A stretch of 64,000 bases of DNA from CBDFHF01 sp965247565 (GTDB lineage Bacteria > Pseudomonadota > Gammaproteobacteria > Methylococcales > Methylomonadaceae), in assembly GCA_965247565.1 (NCBI GenBank), contig CBDFHF010000003.1, positions 62,001-126,000 on the forward strand, in the 5' to 3' direction. A model generated the notes under the pieces. The model made no database searches, had not been told where the DNA came from, and saw nothing but the letters and a program-made list of their open reading frames with translations. Positions 9,301 through 18,900 of this stretch are shown here, in pieces; within the stretch, counting starts at the first letter, position 1; every line of letters begins with the position of its first letter. Both the position numbers and the translations under genes were made by a program.

Positions 9301-9939
9301 TTAACCCAAAATAGCAAAGACTTTCGCGGTAATTTCTTCCACAGAACCCACCCCAGCAATCGAGCTGAATTTGATCTGCTTTCCGGGCGCCGAGTAATAG
9401 TTTACCAATGGTTTGGTTTGCTCATGGTAAACGCTGAGCCGCTTACGCACGGTTTCTTCTTTATCATCATCCCGCTGAATTAAAGGATCCCCTGTTACGT
9501 CATCACGACCTTCGCTTTTAGGTGGGTTATAGTCCACATGATAAGTACGCCCTGATTGTGAGTGCACCCTTCTGCCGGCCATACGTTTAACGATTTCCTC
9601 ATCTGGCACCACAATTTCGATAACGGTATCGATACTGACACTCATTTTTTCCAGTCCTTCGGCTTGCGCAATCGTCCGTGGAAAACCATCCAGTAAAAAA
9701 CCATTTGCACAATCAGAGTGAGCAATTCGCTCTTTAATCAACCCTAGAATGATATCATCTGATACTAACCCACCCGCATCCATGACTTTCTTGGCCTCGA
9801 TGCCCAAAGGCGTCCCTTCACGAACCGCCGCACGCAGCATATCCCCTGTTGATATTTGTGGAATACCCTTTTTTTCGGTAATAAACTGCGCTTGGGTTCC
9901 TTTACCGGAACCGGGGCTGCCCAACAAAATGATACGCAT
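9301..9939 (-). CDS. adk: Adenylate kinase
   Basis: Adk interconverts ATP + AMP and 2 ADP. The P-loop GSPGSGKGT is at residues 7-15, followed by the AMP-binding ISTGDMLRAAVREGTPLG, DGFPRTIAQAEG, and a LID that lacks the four zinc cysteines (RRVHSQSGRTYHVDYNPPK). I start at the ATG at 9939 (MRIILLGSPG, 212 residues) because GGAG sits 6 nt before it; a second ATG directly upstream at 9942 is only 3 nt from that site. An 18-residue upstream extension is open but not conserved in type. leuC follows after 22 nt. Confidence 0.96.
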   Translation of the reverse strand: MRIILLGSPGSGKGTQAQFITEKKGIPQISTGDMLRAAVREGTPLGIEAKKVMDAGGLVSDDIILGLIKERIAHSDCANGFLLDGFPRTIAQAEGLEKMSVSIDTVIEIVVPDEEIVKRMAGRRVHSQSGRTYHVDYNPPKSEGRDDVTGDPLIQRDDDKEETVRKRLSVYHEQTKPLVNYYSAPGKQIKFSSIAGVGSVEEITAKVFAILG

Positions 9940-10137
9940 CATACACTCCAGATCGATATCTATAAAATTATAGATTGCTATTATAAAAAACAAGAAACAA
10001 TTGATTCGCTATCAAAAGATTTTTGCTTTCAGAACCACAAAAAACCCGCCCATTTTATAACATATCAACCATATTCTCTTGTAAAAATGAGCCTACATCA
10101 TCTATTGTGCGTTGTTTTTTTAGCTAGGTAGCTTTAG

Positions 10138-10677
10138 ATGACTGCAGATAGATGTATAAAGGCCACACAAATCTGGCTAAAAAACGTCATTATCGACTTG
10201 CAAATCTGCCCATTTGCTAAAAGGGAAAGCGATAGAGGCAGTATTTATTATGGAATTGATACAGATAAGAAGCTTGAGCAGTCTCTGTCAAATCTTATTC
10301 TGGAATGTGAACGCCTAGACGAGACACCAGAAATAGAAACCACTCTGTTAATTTATGTCAACGCCTTCGCAAACTTTGACGATTTTCTCGACCTTCTCAA
10401 CATTGCAGAAGCGTTATTAGTCGATCAAGGCTACGAAGGCACTTATCAACTAGCAAGCTTTCATCCTGACTATTGTTTTGAAGGATCCATGCAAGACGAC
10501 CCCGCTAACTATACCAATCGCTCACCCTACCCAATGATACACATCCTAAGGGAGAGCAGCATAGAACGGGCTCTGACCCACTATCCCGACCCAGAAAATA
10601 TCCCACAACGCAATATTGAATTAACCCGGAAACTGGGTTTGCAAAGAATGCGGACTTTACTGGCGGCCTGTTACTAG
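10138..10677 (+). CDS. Conserved DUF1415 family protein
   Basis: This 179-residue soluble protein matches the DUF1415 family by its N-terminal WLKNVIIDLQICPFAKRE, the central FHPDYCFEG and the PYPMIHILRE segment. The function is unknown. Conserved Cys and His residues (QICPF, FHPDYCFEG) suggest a metal or catalytic site, which is inference. It is divergent from adk and convergent with the TPR gene. Confidence 0.8.
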   Translation: MTADRCIKATQIWLKNVIIDLQICPFAKRESDRGSIYYGIDTDKKLEQSLSNLILECERLDETPEIETTLLIYVNAFANFDDFLDLLNIAEALLVDQGYEGTYQLASFHPDYCFEGSMQDDPANYTNRSPYPMIHILRESSIERALTHYPDPENIPQRNIELTRKLGLQRMRTLLAACY

Positions 10678-10700
10678 CAACAATTGCGTAAAATCAAATA

Positions 10701-11495
10701 TCATTGCTTGAAGTGCTGTCCGGCAAAAGCGGTCTGATCAATCTTGGTAACATCAATATTAATTTTTGCAACCGCTTCTTCAGCAGTTTCTGAAGGTGCC
10801 GCCTCGGCTAATCCTGTTGTTTCCTGTTCAGGCTCAGCTGCTTGTGTGTCACTAACAACAGGTTCTGTATTATCAACAATGGGCTCAGATTTTTTTTCTA
10901 AAGAGTCTATAAACTCTAAAAACCAAGCCTGTTTTTTTACGTTCTTTAAATCGGGATCCGCCAATATATCGCTTACATCAGGCAAACTGCCTCGGGCTTT
11001 TGCTGTTTCCAAAGCCGACAAGCATTCATCTTTGGCTCCCAACAAACCGAAAATGCAGGCTAGATTATAAGATGCCGAACCTGCCTGAATCGCATTAGCT
11101 TTTTCAAAATAACTCGTTGCCATATCGTACAACTCGTCATTAAAAGAAGCCGCTTTGCTGCGCGCCAAATCCATGCACGCCACACCGCCATCAATCGCAG
11201 CACCCAGAAAATTTGGGTCAATCATCAGGCAAAAAGAGAATCGGGTTATCGCTTCTTTATAGATGTTAATAGCCTCTGCACCGGATTTTGCTTTCGCCTG
11301 ATGCAATAGTGCAAATCCCCACTTATACAGAGCTTCTGCACGCATTGCGTCGCCTTCTATAACCTCTGCAAAATACTGATAACTACTCTTGAACAGTTGA
11401 TCAGCTTTGTTACCTTCATTTTTACGAGCATCGGCAATTAATTTATTAGCTGCGCTTAATTTAGTTTTTTTTCCTATAGAATCAAAAAGGGACAT
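10701..11495 (-). CDS. TPR-repeat protein with acidic C-terminal tail
   Basis: This 264-residue predicted cytoplasmic protein has helical TPR-like repeats over about residues 30-165 (for example AEALYKWGFALLHQAKAK and AMEATSYFEKANAI-type pairs) and a low-complexity Glu/Ala/Thr-rich tail to about residue 240. A short conserved-looking end (KINIDVTKIDQTAFAGQHFKQ) follows. I chose the ATG at 11495, with AGGAG 5 nt upstream, over the in-frame GTG at 11501. The role is unknown; TPRs usually mediate protein binding. No signal peptide is seen. Confidence 0.72.
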   Translation of the reverse strand: MSLFDSIGKKTKLSAANKLIADARKNEGNKADQLFKSSYQYFAEVIEGDAMRAEALYKWGFALLHQAKAKSGAEAINIYKEAITRFSFCLMIDPNFLGAAIDGGVACMDLARSKAASFNDELYDMATSYFEKANAIQAGSASYNLACIFGLLGAKDECLSALETAKARGSLPDVSDILADPDLKNVKKQAWFLEFIDSLEKKSEPIVDNTEPVVSDTQAAEPEQETTGLAEAAPSETAEEAVAKINIDVTKIDQTAFAGQHFKQ

Positions 11496-11606
11496 ATACA
11501 CTCCTGGCTAGTGACTTGGGAACAGTTGCTATAGAATAACAGCTAACATTATATAGCCGGTGCTTAATGTAGCAAACCGCTGCCAAGCAATCAGAGAAAA
11601 TCACGC

Positions 11607-11903
11607 ATGAACTCATCGGAAATCAATTTCGCTAAAGAAAAAGTCAACCTGGAAACCGCACAAATACCTTGGAAAGATTTACAGCGCTTTTTTGCTAGCG
11701 GCTTGGCGGTATTTGTATCTGCAGACCTGGATTTGATTGAAGTTGCACATGAGTTTGCCGTTGACAACAAAAATCAGGTTGAGCAGTGGCTTCGCAATAA
11801 TCAAGTGACGCTTGTACCCGATCAACAAGCCTTGCAATGGTTCGAAAGCGATACCCAAGTGTGGGCGGTAGTGATTAAACCTTGGGTGCTGATCCAAGCC
11901 TAG
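11607..11903 (+). CDS. DUF2288 family small protein
   Basis: The 98-residue protein fits the DUF2288 pattern: an early KVNLETAQIPWKDLQRFFA, a central DLDLIEVAHEFAVDN and the C-terminal WAVVIKPWVLIQA. The family is short, soluble and of unknown function, common in gammaproteobacteria. It is divergent from the TPR gene and about 100 bp upstream of nagZ. Confidence 0.75.
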   Translation: MNSSEINFAKEKVNLETAQIPWKDLQRFFASGLAVFVSADLDLIEVAHEFAVDNKNQVEQWLRNNQVTLVPDQQALQWFESDTQVWAVVIKPWVLIQA

Positions 11904-12007
11904 TCAGGTTTTTCACATAGATGCCTGCATTTCCTTTAATTACCTGCAATACTAACCGCCAGCTTTTTAATTTCCTTTAACGCCCGACAAGTCAACTAAA
12001 TCCCAAA

Positions 12008-13012
12008 ATGACCAACCACCCTATTGGCCCAATCATGCTGGATGTTGCAGGCCTAACCCTGGCATCGCACGAAATAGACATCATCAACCACCCTAATACC
12101 GGCGCAGTTATCCTATTTGCGCGCAACTACGAAAGCCCCGAACAACTAACTGATCTTATCAGCGATATTCGCCGCGCTAGGCATGGCGATATTTTGATTG
12201 CGGTTGATCAGGAAGGGGGCCGGGTGCAGCGCTTCCAAAACGGTTTTACCCGCTTACCCCCTGCCGCTTGTTATGCAGATTACCCCGACCTAGCTGAATC
12301 GGCTGGCTGGCTGATGGCCGCAGAATTATTAGCTGTCGGCGTGGACTTTAGTTTTGCGCCGGTTCTGGATGTAGATTGCGGTATCAGTGAAGTGATTGGC
12401 AATCGTTCCTTTGCGACCGATCCCGAATTAGCTACCCGCTTAGCTAGCCAATTTAGAAAAGGCATGAATTCAGCCGGCATGGCCGCTACCGGCAAACATT
12501 TTCCTGGACATGGCGCAGTTTCCGTAGATTCCCATTTGGCTTTACCTATCGATGACAGAGACCTGGAAAGTATTAGAGTAAAAGACTTACTGCCTTTTAA
12601 ACAACTCATTGCAGAAGGGTTGGAAGCAATTATGCCGGCTCATGTGGTTTACTCCCAAGTTGATACCAATCCGGCAGGTTTTTCATCATTCTGGATTCAA
12701 GAAATACTGAGAAAAGAACTTAACTTCAAGGGCACCGTGTTTAGCGATGACTTAAGCATGGCAGGCGCGGCATCCGCCGGTAGCTATTTGGAACGGGCAA
12801 AACGTGCTCAATTGGCCGGCTGCGACATGCTGCTGGTTTGCAATAATCCTGATGCAGCCACCGAAGTGCTCGAACAATTGCCGATAACTCAAAACCCAAA
12901 TAGAACAGCGCGCCTGCAAAAAATGCGGGGCAAACCCCAAATGAACCGTGAACAATTATTAAATAACAGGCAATGGCAACATATTGCCCAACTCATTAGT
13001 CATTGCGTTTAA
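12008..13012 (+). CDS. nagZ: Beta-N-acetylhexosaminidase (cell-wall recycling)
   Basis: NagZ removes N-acetylglucosamine from anhydro-muropeptides in the cytoplasm during peptidoglycan recycling. The 334-residue glycoside hydrolase family 3 protein has IAVDQEGGRVQRF, the catalytic His-Asp loop signature KHFPGHGAVSVDSH, the AIMPAHVVYS strand and the nucleophile segment VFSDDLSMAGA. It is the first gene of a three-gene unit: its stop is 2 nt before the hpt ATG. A nagZ-phosphorylase pairing is also found in Pseudomonas. Confidence 0.95.
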   Translation: MTNHPIGPIMLDVAGLTLASHEIDIINHPNTGAVILFARNYESPEQLTDLISDIRRARHGDILIAVDQEGGRVQRFQNGFTRLPPAACYADYPDLAESAGWLMAAELLAVGVDFSFAPVLDVDCGISEVIGNRSFATDPELATRLASQFRKGMNSAGMAATGKHFPGHGAVSVDSHLALPIDDRDLESIRVKDLLPFKQLIAEGLEAIMPAHVVYSQVDTNPAGFSSFWIQEILRKELNFKGTVFSDDLSMAGAASAGSYLERAKRAQLAGCDMLLVCNNPDAATEVLEQLPITQNPNRTARLQKMRGKPQMNREQLLNNRQWQHIAQLISHCV

Positions 13013-13014
13013 CC

Positions 13015-13563
13015 ATGTTAAAAGAAATCAATCAAGTAAAAGCCACTGCGGACTTATTGTACAGTGAGCAGCAAGTGGAAGCCGCTTTAGACGAGATGGC
13101 AGCGCAAATCAATCAGAAGCTTGCCGACAGCAATCCTCTGGTATTATGCGTCATGAACGGCGGCGTAGTTGTGGCAGGTAAGCTGCTAACACGTTTAACA
13201 ATGCCTTTAAACATCGATGCCATCAACGCCAGCCGTTACCAAAACCAAACTTCCGGTGGCACTATCGACTGGGTACTCAAACCAGGTTTGCCGTTGAATG
13301 GACGTACCATTCTTATCATTGACGATATTTTGGATGAAGGCATTACATTGGCCGCCATCGTTGAATACTGCTTAGCACAAGGCGCAACAACCGTGTATAG
13401 CGCGGTTTTAGTAGACAAGATTTTGGATCACCCTAAACCGATCACAGCCGACTTTATCGGCTTAAAGGTAGCAAACCGCTATCTGTTCGGTTACGGCATG
13501 GATTACAAAGGTTACCTACGCAACGCAGCGGGCATTTATGCCTGCCAGGAAGAACACTTATGA
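13015..13563 (+). CDS. hpt: Hypoxanthine(-guanine) phosphoribosyltransferase
   Basis: This 182-residue type I phosphoribosyltransferase has the PRPP-binding motif ILIIDDILDEGITL and the LCVMNGGVVVAGKL loop. It should convert hypoxanthine (and possibly guanine) to IMP (GMP). I start at the ATG at 13015, 2 nt after nagZ; an upstream TTG at 13003 overlaps nagZ and is less likely. Its stop overlaps the start of the phosphorylase (ATGA). This placement suggests that it uses the hypoxanthine released by that enzyme. Confidence 0.85.
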   Translation: MLKEINQVKATADLLYSEQQVEAALDEMAAQINQKLADSNPLVLCVMNGGVVVAGKLLTRLTMPLNIDAINASRYQNQTSGGTIDWVLKPGLPLNGRTILIIDDILDEGITLAAIVEYCLAQGATTVYSAVLVDKILDHPKPITADFIGLKVANRYLFGYGMDYKGYLRNAAGIYACQEEHL

Positions 13564-14297
13564 CCAAACTAGCCATCATTGGCGGCACCGGCTTGAGCCA
13601 ACTTGCCGATTTAAAAATTATTGACCGTGAACATCTGAGCACACCTTATGGTGAAGCTTCTGCGGCGTTCATTACCGGCGAACTCGGCGGCAAGGAAGTT
13701 ATATTTTTAGCCAGACATGGCAATCCGCACCACATCGCTCCGCATAAAATTAATTATCTCGCTAATATCTGGGGATTAAAGCAACTGGGCGTTGCGCAGA
13801 TTATCGCCGTTGCGGCGGTTGGCGGTATTACCTCGGAAATGGAACCGGCCCATATCGCCATTCCTGATCAGATTATCGATTACAGCTATGGCCGCGAACA
13901 CACTTTTTTTGCAGCCGATACCGTCAACCACATCGACTTTACCTATCCTTATAATCAAGCGCTCCGTGCCCATTTGATCACCGCCGCAGCGAAAGCGAAC
14001 ATCAAAGTCAGTCCGCGCGGAACTTATGGTTGCACACAAGGCCCACGCCTGGAAACCGCCGCGGAAATCTTACGTATGGAACGGGATGGCTGTGATCTGG
14101 TGGGCATGACCGGAATGCCGGAAGCTGCATTGGCAAAAGAACTCGACATGGCTTACGCCAGCGTCAACGTGGTCGCCAACTGGGCTGCCGGTAAAACCGA
14201 AGGCGAAATCACCATGGCCGAAATTGAGCAGCATTTGCAGGTAGGCATGGCAAATATCGCCACATTACTTAAATTATTTATCAGTGCACATTATTGA
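13560..14297 (+). CDS. S-methyl-5'-thioinosine phosphorylase (MTAP/PNP family)
   Basis: The 245-residue protein belongs to the PNP/MTAP phosphorylase family: phosphate site IGGTGL and ARHGN, the HKINYLANIWGLKQLG segment, GTYGCTQGPRLETAAE and GCDLVGMTGMPEAALA. Where MTA phosphorylases have catalytic aspartates (TDYD-type), this protein has ANWAAG. The Asn points to a 6-oxopurine, as in the Pseudomonas methylthioinosine phosphorylase next to nagZ. The products would be hypoxanthine and 5-methylthioribose-1-phosphate. The ATGA overlap with hpt fits a coupled route MTI to hypoxanthine to IMP. MTA phosphorylase is the alternative. Confidence 0.85.
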   Translation: MTKLAIIGGTGLSQLADLKIIDREHLSTPYGEASAAFITGELGGKEVIFLARHGNPHHIAPHKINYLANIWGLKQLGVAQIIAVAAVGGITSEMEPAHIAIPDQIIDYSYGREHTFFAADTVNHIDFTYPYNQALRAHLITAAAKANIKVSPRGTYGCTQGPRLETAAEILRMERDGCDLVGMTGMPEAALAKELDMAYASVNVVANWAAGKTEGEITMAEIEQHLQVGMANIATLLKLFISAHY

Positions 14298-15043
14298 GTT
14301 CTCTGACTTGAATAGCCAGCTTGATCAGATTCATCTGCTTTGACACAAGCAAATTGGCGTTTTTCAAACCCCCGTCTGGCTCAGAGTCAAAGGTTAGCCA
14401 TTGGATAGCGAAGATAACCATCGCAGCCGATGTTATTAACCTGACACTTTGTTCATTCACTGAACCTAATCACATCAATCGTTAAAAGCAACGAAAACAA
14501 TCGCCCTCCTCTTCCCCCGTTTCTCTGCTATTACGCCATGCAAACGGGTATCTGCCGACATGAAATCCTTGCATGCGGGTTCTCGGTATACGTATTCACC
14601 CGTATATTATTTTGCCTAAGTATCCGCTTTAATCTAACCCCAAGGCGGTTTCATCATCGCAGTTTCTTGGCAATTGATTGATCGTGAAGATCAAACACCC
14701 TGCCTCGTAGCCAAGCGAATCGCCCATTTTTTGGGCCCCAACTTTCTAGTCGGTGCGTCCGTTTTTGATTTATTCAACTTCGACAGGAACTAAACAATGG
14801 CTGCAAATTACAGTATTTTCGAAATTGCTATAGCTGTTAAAGGCTTCTGGCTATTCGATGCAGAGCTTTACCTGAGAGGTTTTGGCAGCCTTTTTAGTTT
14901 TTCAACCAACCATTCCTTAAGAGACTTATTTATAGAACTCGTACTCTGGAAGAGAGGAATTTTTGTAGTTATCTAGAAAAAACCACCATTTGATGTGACA
15001 GATAATCAATACAATTTTTTCAACCTCTCAGCGGTTACTGGAT
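14298..15043. other. 746-bp intergenic region with hairpins and one small ORF
   Basis: This long gap precedes the winged-helix regulator. It holds a bulged 9-bp hairpin at 14414-14436 (ATAACCATCG / CGATGTTAT), a CATGCAA...TTGCATG inverted repeat around 14538-14575, a GCCCA-N-TGGGC hairpin near 14730 and the small ORF at 14797-14976. A structured leader RNA is possible. I tested it by eye against the cyclic-di-GMP (GEMM) riboswitch core and did not find it. Confidence 0.45.
14797..14976 (+). CDS. Small hypothetical protein (59 residues)
   Basis: The ORF starts MAANYSIFEIAIAVKGFW and ends at TAG at 14976. An AGGA lies 8 nt before the ATG. The product is hydrophobic and aromatic-rich, without a clear single membrane helix. 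It is the only start with a ribosome site in the 746-bp gap before the regulator at 15044. No family is recognised; it may be a leader peptide, a small protein or noise. Confidence 0.35.
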   Translation: MAANYSIFEIAIAVKGFWLFDAELYLRGFGSLFSFSTNHSLRDLFIELVLWKRGIFVVI

Positions 15044-15943
15044 ATGGAAGCAACAGATAATATTGTAATTATTGATAATGATCAGTATTTGTTAGCCCTG
15101 CTAAGTGGATACTGTTACGCAAACAATATTACAATTTCGACCCTGGACTTTGGAATTCATGAAATTAATGAATTAGAGATACTAAAGCCGAAGTTGGTGA
15201 TACTACCGTTCGATTGGGTACAAGATGCAAATAAGTTTCACGAGGTTTGTTTATTAAGACGTCTAAGTGGGAATAACCAAATTAAAATCTGCATTTTGAT
15301 TAAAAACCCAACCGAGTTTATTCCGCCGGTGTTATCGGAATGGGTTGATGTGTTCATAAGTAATCCATTCGATATTGGCGAAATTGACAGATACCTTAAA
15401 TCAATCAATTTACTTAACAATAGCTTTAAGGAAAAAAGAACTTGCAGGGACAGACGCTTAACTGTGGATAGAAGGTCAATAAAACCAAGGGCTCGTGGTA
15501 AGAATGGGGATAAAGAAAATAGAAATTCAGGATTTCTTTCCCAGATTGAAAAACCTGAGCTTAAGGATTTTAAAATTGACTTTAGCAACAAGTGCTTGTT
15601 TATTAAAGCGCAAAGAATCGATTTATCACCTAAAGAGTATGAGTTAATTGAGCTGCTATCTACAGATGTCAATCGAATTTTTACGTCTGATGAAATAATA
15701 AATCGACTATGGCCGAAAAGTAATCGGGCAACAAAATCGGATCTTTACCAATACATGTACTTATTGAGAAAAAAGATAGAAACAGACCCTAATGATCCAC
15801 AATGGATTTTGAACATCAAAGGTTTTGGATATAAGCTAAATACAGGCAAGTCCGGACAGTTAGCTCAGAGCTCGTTGCCGTATGAAAGCGTAACCGCTCT
15901 GCCTGGCAAGTATATTCCCGTCAATCATTTGGCCTATCAATAA
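15044..15943 (+). CDS. Winged-helix regulator with degenerate receiver domain
   Basis: The 299-residue protein has a CheY-like fold at about residues 5-130, but where the phospho-Asp is expected (LVILPFDW) the residue is not Asp in register, so it is probably a pseudo-receiver. A basic Arg-rich linker (about 135-170) leads to an OmpR/PhoB-type winged helix (about 180-275; RIDLSPKEYELIELL, SDLYQYMYLLRKKIE, NIKGFGYKL). It likely binds DNA and is regulated without phosphorylation. The gene is more AT-rich than its neighbours, which suggests separate ancestry. It is convergent with the large kinase, with only 30 bp between them. Confidence 0.78.
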   Translation: MEATDNIVIIDNDQYLLALLSGYCYANNITISTLDFGIHEINELEILKPKLVILPFDWVQDANKFHEVCLLRRLSGNNQIKICILIKNPTEFIPPVLSEWVDVFISNPFDIGEIDRYLKSINLLNNSFKEKRTCRDRRLTVDRRSIKPRARGKNGDKENRNSGFLSQIEKPELKDFKIDFSNKCLFIKAQRIDLSPKEYELIELLSTDVNRIFTSDEIINRLWPKSNRATKSDLYQYMYLLRKKIETDPNDPQWILNIKGFGYKLNTGKSGQLAQSSLPYESVTALPGKYIPVNHLAYQ

Positions 15944-15973
15944 TGCTCAATAGCAGAGATGAGCAGATAGATG

Positions 15974-18900
15974 CTAAAGCTCGTCAGAATGCGCTTGCTG
16001 AGGAAGCCTAAAATAAAAAGTGCTACCTTTGCCATATTCGCTATTGAAATACAAAGATCCTCCATGAGCTTCGAGTATTGAGCGGCTAATTGATAACCCC
16101 ATGCCCACTCCGTCAGTTTTAGTCGTATAGAAAGGCATCATGATTTTTTGCTGTTGATTCAAGTCCATCCCTGCACCATTATCTTTCACGCTGACAACTA
16201 TGCCACCGTCCTCAGCTAATTGGCTTAAGATCGTTAAGTGTCGATGGCGTGTTGAAGGTAAAGTTTTTAGGGCGTCAATACTGTTTCGGATCAAGTTAAT
16301 GATGACCTGTTCAATTTGTATTTGATCGACAAATACCGGCGGAAGATGAGCTTGCAACTCAAACGCCAGTTCTATATTGTTTTTTTTGAGCTCCGCAACG
16401 CACAAACTATTAGCGTTATGAATTAACGCATTAATATCGGCAGTTGAGCGGTGTTTCGAGTGAGACTTTACAAACTCCCTCATGCGATGAATGATCGCCC
16501 CTGCTCTTAAAGCTTGTTGTCGAGTTTTATCCAACACCTCACTCAGCAAAACTAAGTCAGGATTTTCAGCATTAATCAGCTGCAAGCTAACATCTGTATA
16601 ACTTGAAACGGCGGACAAAGGCTGATTGACTTCATGAGCAATGCCTGAAGCCAGCTCACCCATCAAGCCAAGTCGGGTAACGTGAGCAAGCTGGTCCAAA
16701 TGCTCTTTATCTTTATGTTCCTGGTTTTTGCGTGAGCTGACATCTCTGGCGATGTAAGTAAAATAACTGGTGTCATCGATTGAATATTCCGCTATTGACA
16801 CATCCACAGGCACAATATGCCCATTTTTGTGAATACCTTCAACTTCCTGAATTTGACTGGTAGATTTTGTTACCACTGCTGAGCCGTGCTCTTTAACCCT
16901 TGGCAATGCCCGTATGAGCTTGGTAATGTGGCATTCAACCAGTTCATCCGGTTTATATCCAAAAACAGTTTCAACTGCCGCATTAGCCGACACAATATAG
17001 TCCGATGTATCGACAGTGATAATCGCTTCTACTGAGGCATTAAAGATGGAATTGAGTTTGGCTTCAATTTGTTTGCGTTGGGTAATATCGTAGAGTATCG
17101 CCACCATGTTCCCGACTGAATCTTGATAAACTGGTGCGATAGTTACCAACACGTTTTTGATGCGGTTGTTTTTGCAGCGTACTTCCAATTCCAGAGGATA
17201 AAGATCGGTTTCTCCTCGTTTAGCGCTGTCCTGTAATGCCTGTCTGCGCTGCTTAACCCAGCGTCGATAGGTTGGATCAGGGTAGGCTTGCAATGACCAT
17301 TGCTCCAGATTCGGAATATCGCTCAGAGAATAGCCAAAAGTTCTAACAAACGCCGGATTCAGAAACGTGATTTTTGATTGCTCATCACTCAACACCATCG
17401 GTACCGGGGAAGCCTCAATGATTAAGCGGAATTTTGCCTCACTCGCCCTCAACTCGCCTTCCATTTTTTTACGTTCGGTGATGTCGCGGCAAAACACACA
17501 AAAATGCTGAAACTCAGATAGGAAAGCTACAGATATTTCAACATCGATAATATGCCCGTCTTTATGTCGGTGTTGGGTTTCAAAAAAGTCATAACCGTGT
17601 GTGGCGGTTTTAGCAATATGTGATTTTATTTGCTCCGGGTTTTCTTGGGCCTCCAATTGGCTAATATTCATGCTCATCAATTCATCAATCAAATAACCGC
17701 TCATTCTTGCATAAGCCTCATTCACTTGCAGCAAATGACCTTCGGTATCAACTATCCAAAATCCATCCAAAGAGATATCAACCATGGCCTTGAGCTGAAC
17801 TAATATTCGCTCCGCCAGTTTATGCTCAGTGATGTTTACGTGTCTGACCACTACCCCGCCACGTGAACCTTGTAGTGGCGACACTGTCATGTAAAACCAA
17901 CGTTGCTCGTCAGGCGAATGGCACGGATACTCTAAGTGAAATATATTATGTTCGCCGGTTAATACCGACTTGATGCCTAAGTAAGCGGCATTTGCCTCAT
18001 CTCCATCGGGTCGATTAAAGGCAGTTTTACAGATATCCAGGTAATTCAGACCCAGCCAATGTTGGCTAACCGCTTGCGCTGAGTTTTCCTTGGCGAAATT
18101 CAGCCAAGCCTCATTAACAGAAACAATAACGCCTTCGTTATCCAGCACGGCAATGTGAGAGGTCAGTGAATTAAGAATGCTGCTATTGAAAGCTTCACTA
18201 TCGCGCAGCTTTTGATCCATCTGCTTGCGTTCTGAAATATCGGTATGTGTACCGATAATACGTTGCGGCTTGCCGTCTTGGCTCCGACAAACGGTCATAC
18301 CGCGCGTGAGTATCCATTTGTAGCTGCCATCCTTACACCTGAGCCGGTGCTCACTAATATAATTGGGGGTTACGCCCTCGCAATATGAATGTATTAGATT
18401 GAGAATGTTTTCTTTATCTTCCGGATGAATGCGCTTCTCCCATTCCTCCGGACTATTGCCTACTTCGTGTTCGGCAAAGCCAAGCATCTCCTTCCAACAT
18501 TTGGAAAAAAATACCTTATTGCTAACTACGTCCCAGTCCCATAAGCCATCGCCCGCACCCTCGATGGCAAATTTCCAGCGATATTCACTTTCTCTCAGAG
18601 CCTGTTCAGCGGCATTTCTTTGTAGAATCTCCGTTTGCAGTTGTCCCGCACTGGGTAAAGACAAAACCCGTGGAATTATCCATACCATCAGCACTGCGGT
18701 AGCAACCGAAATAAGCGCAGTAAACGCTTTAATGACGCCATCTAGCCAGTATAAAGGCACCCAAACTGTAATGATCGACAGTAAATGGGTGGTGCCGCAG
18801 GCCACAATAAACCCGGCAAACATGGTGACCAGCCATGGATAGGGAAAATCTTTGCGCCGCCGGATAAAATAGACAAGAACCAGAGGAATTGAGTAATAAG

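Noticed and set aside
14505..14610. Possible cyclic-di-GMP (GEMM) riboswitch
   Set aside because: The GCA..CACGCA..GGCAAACC and GGTAGC core elements are not present; only unrelated stems are seen.
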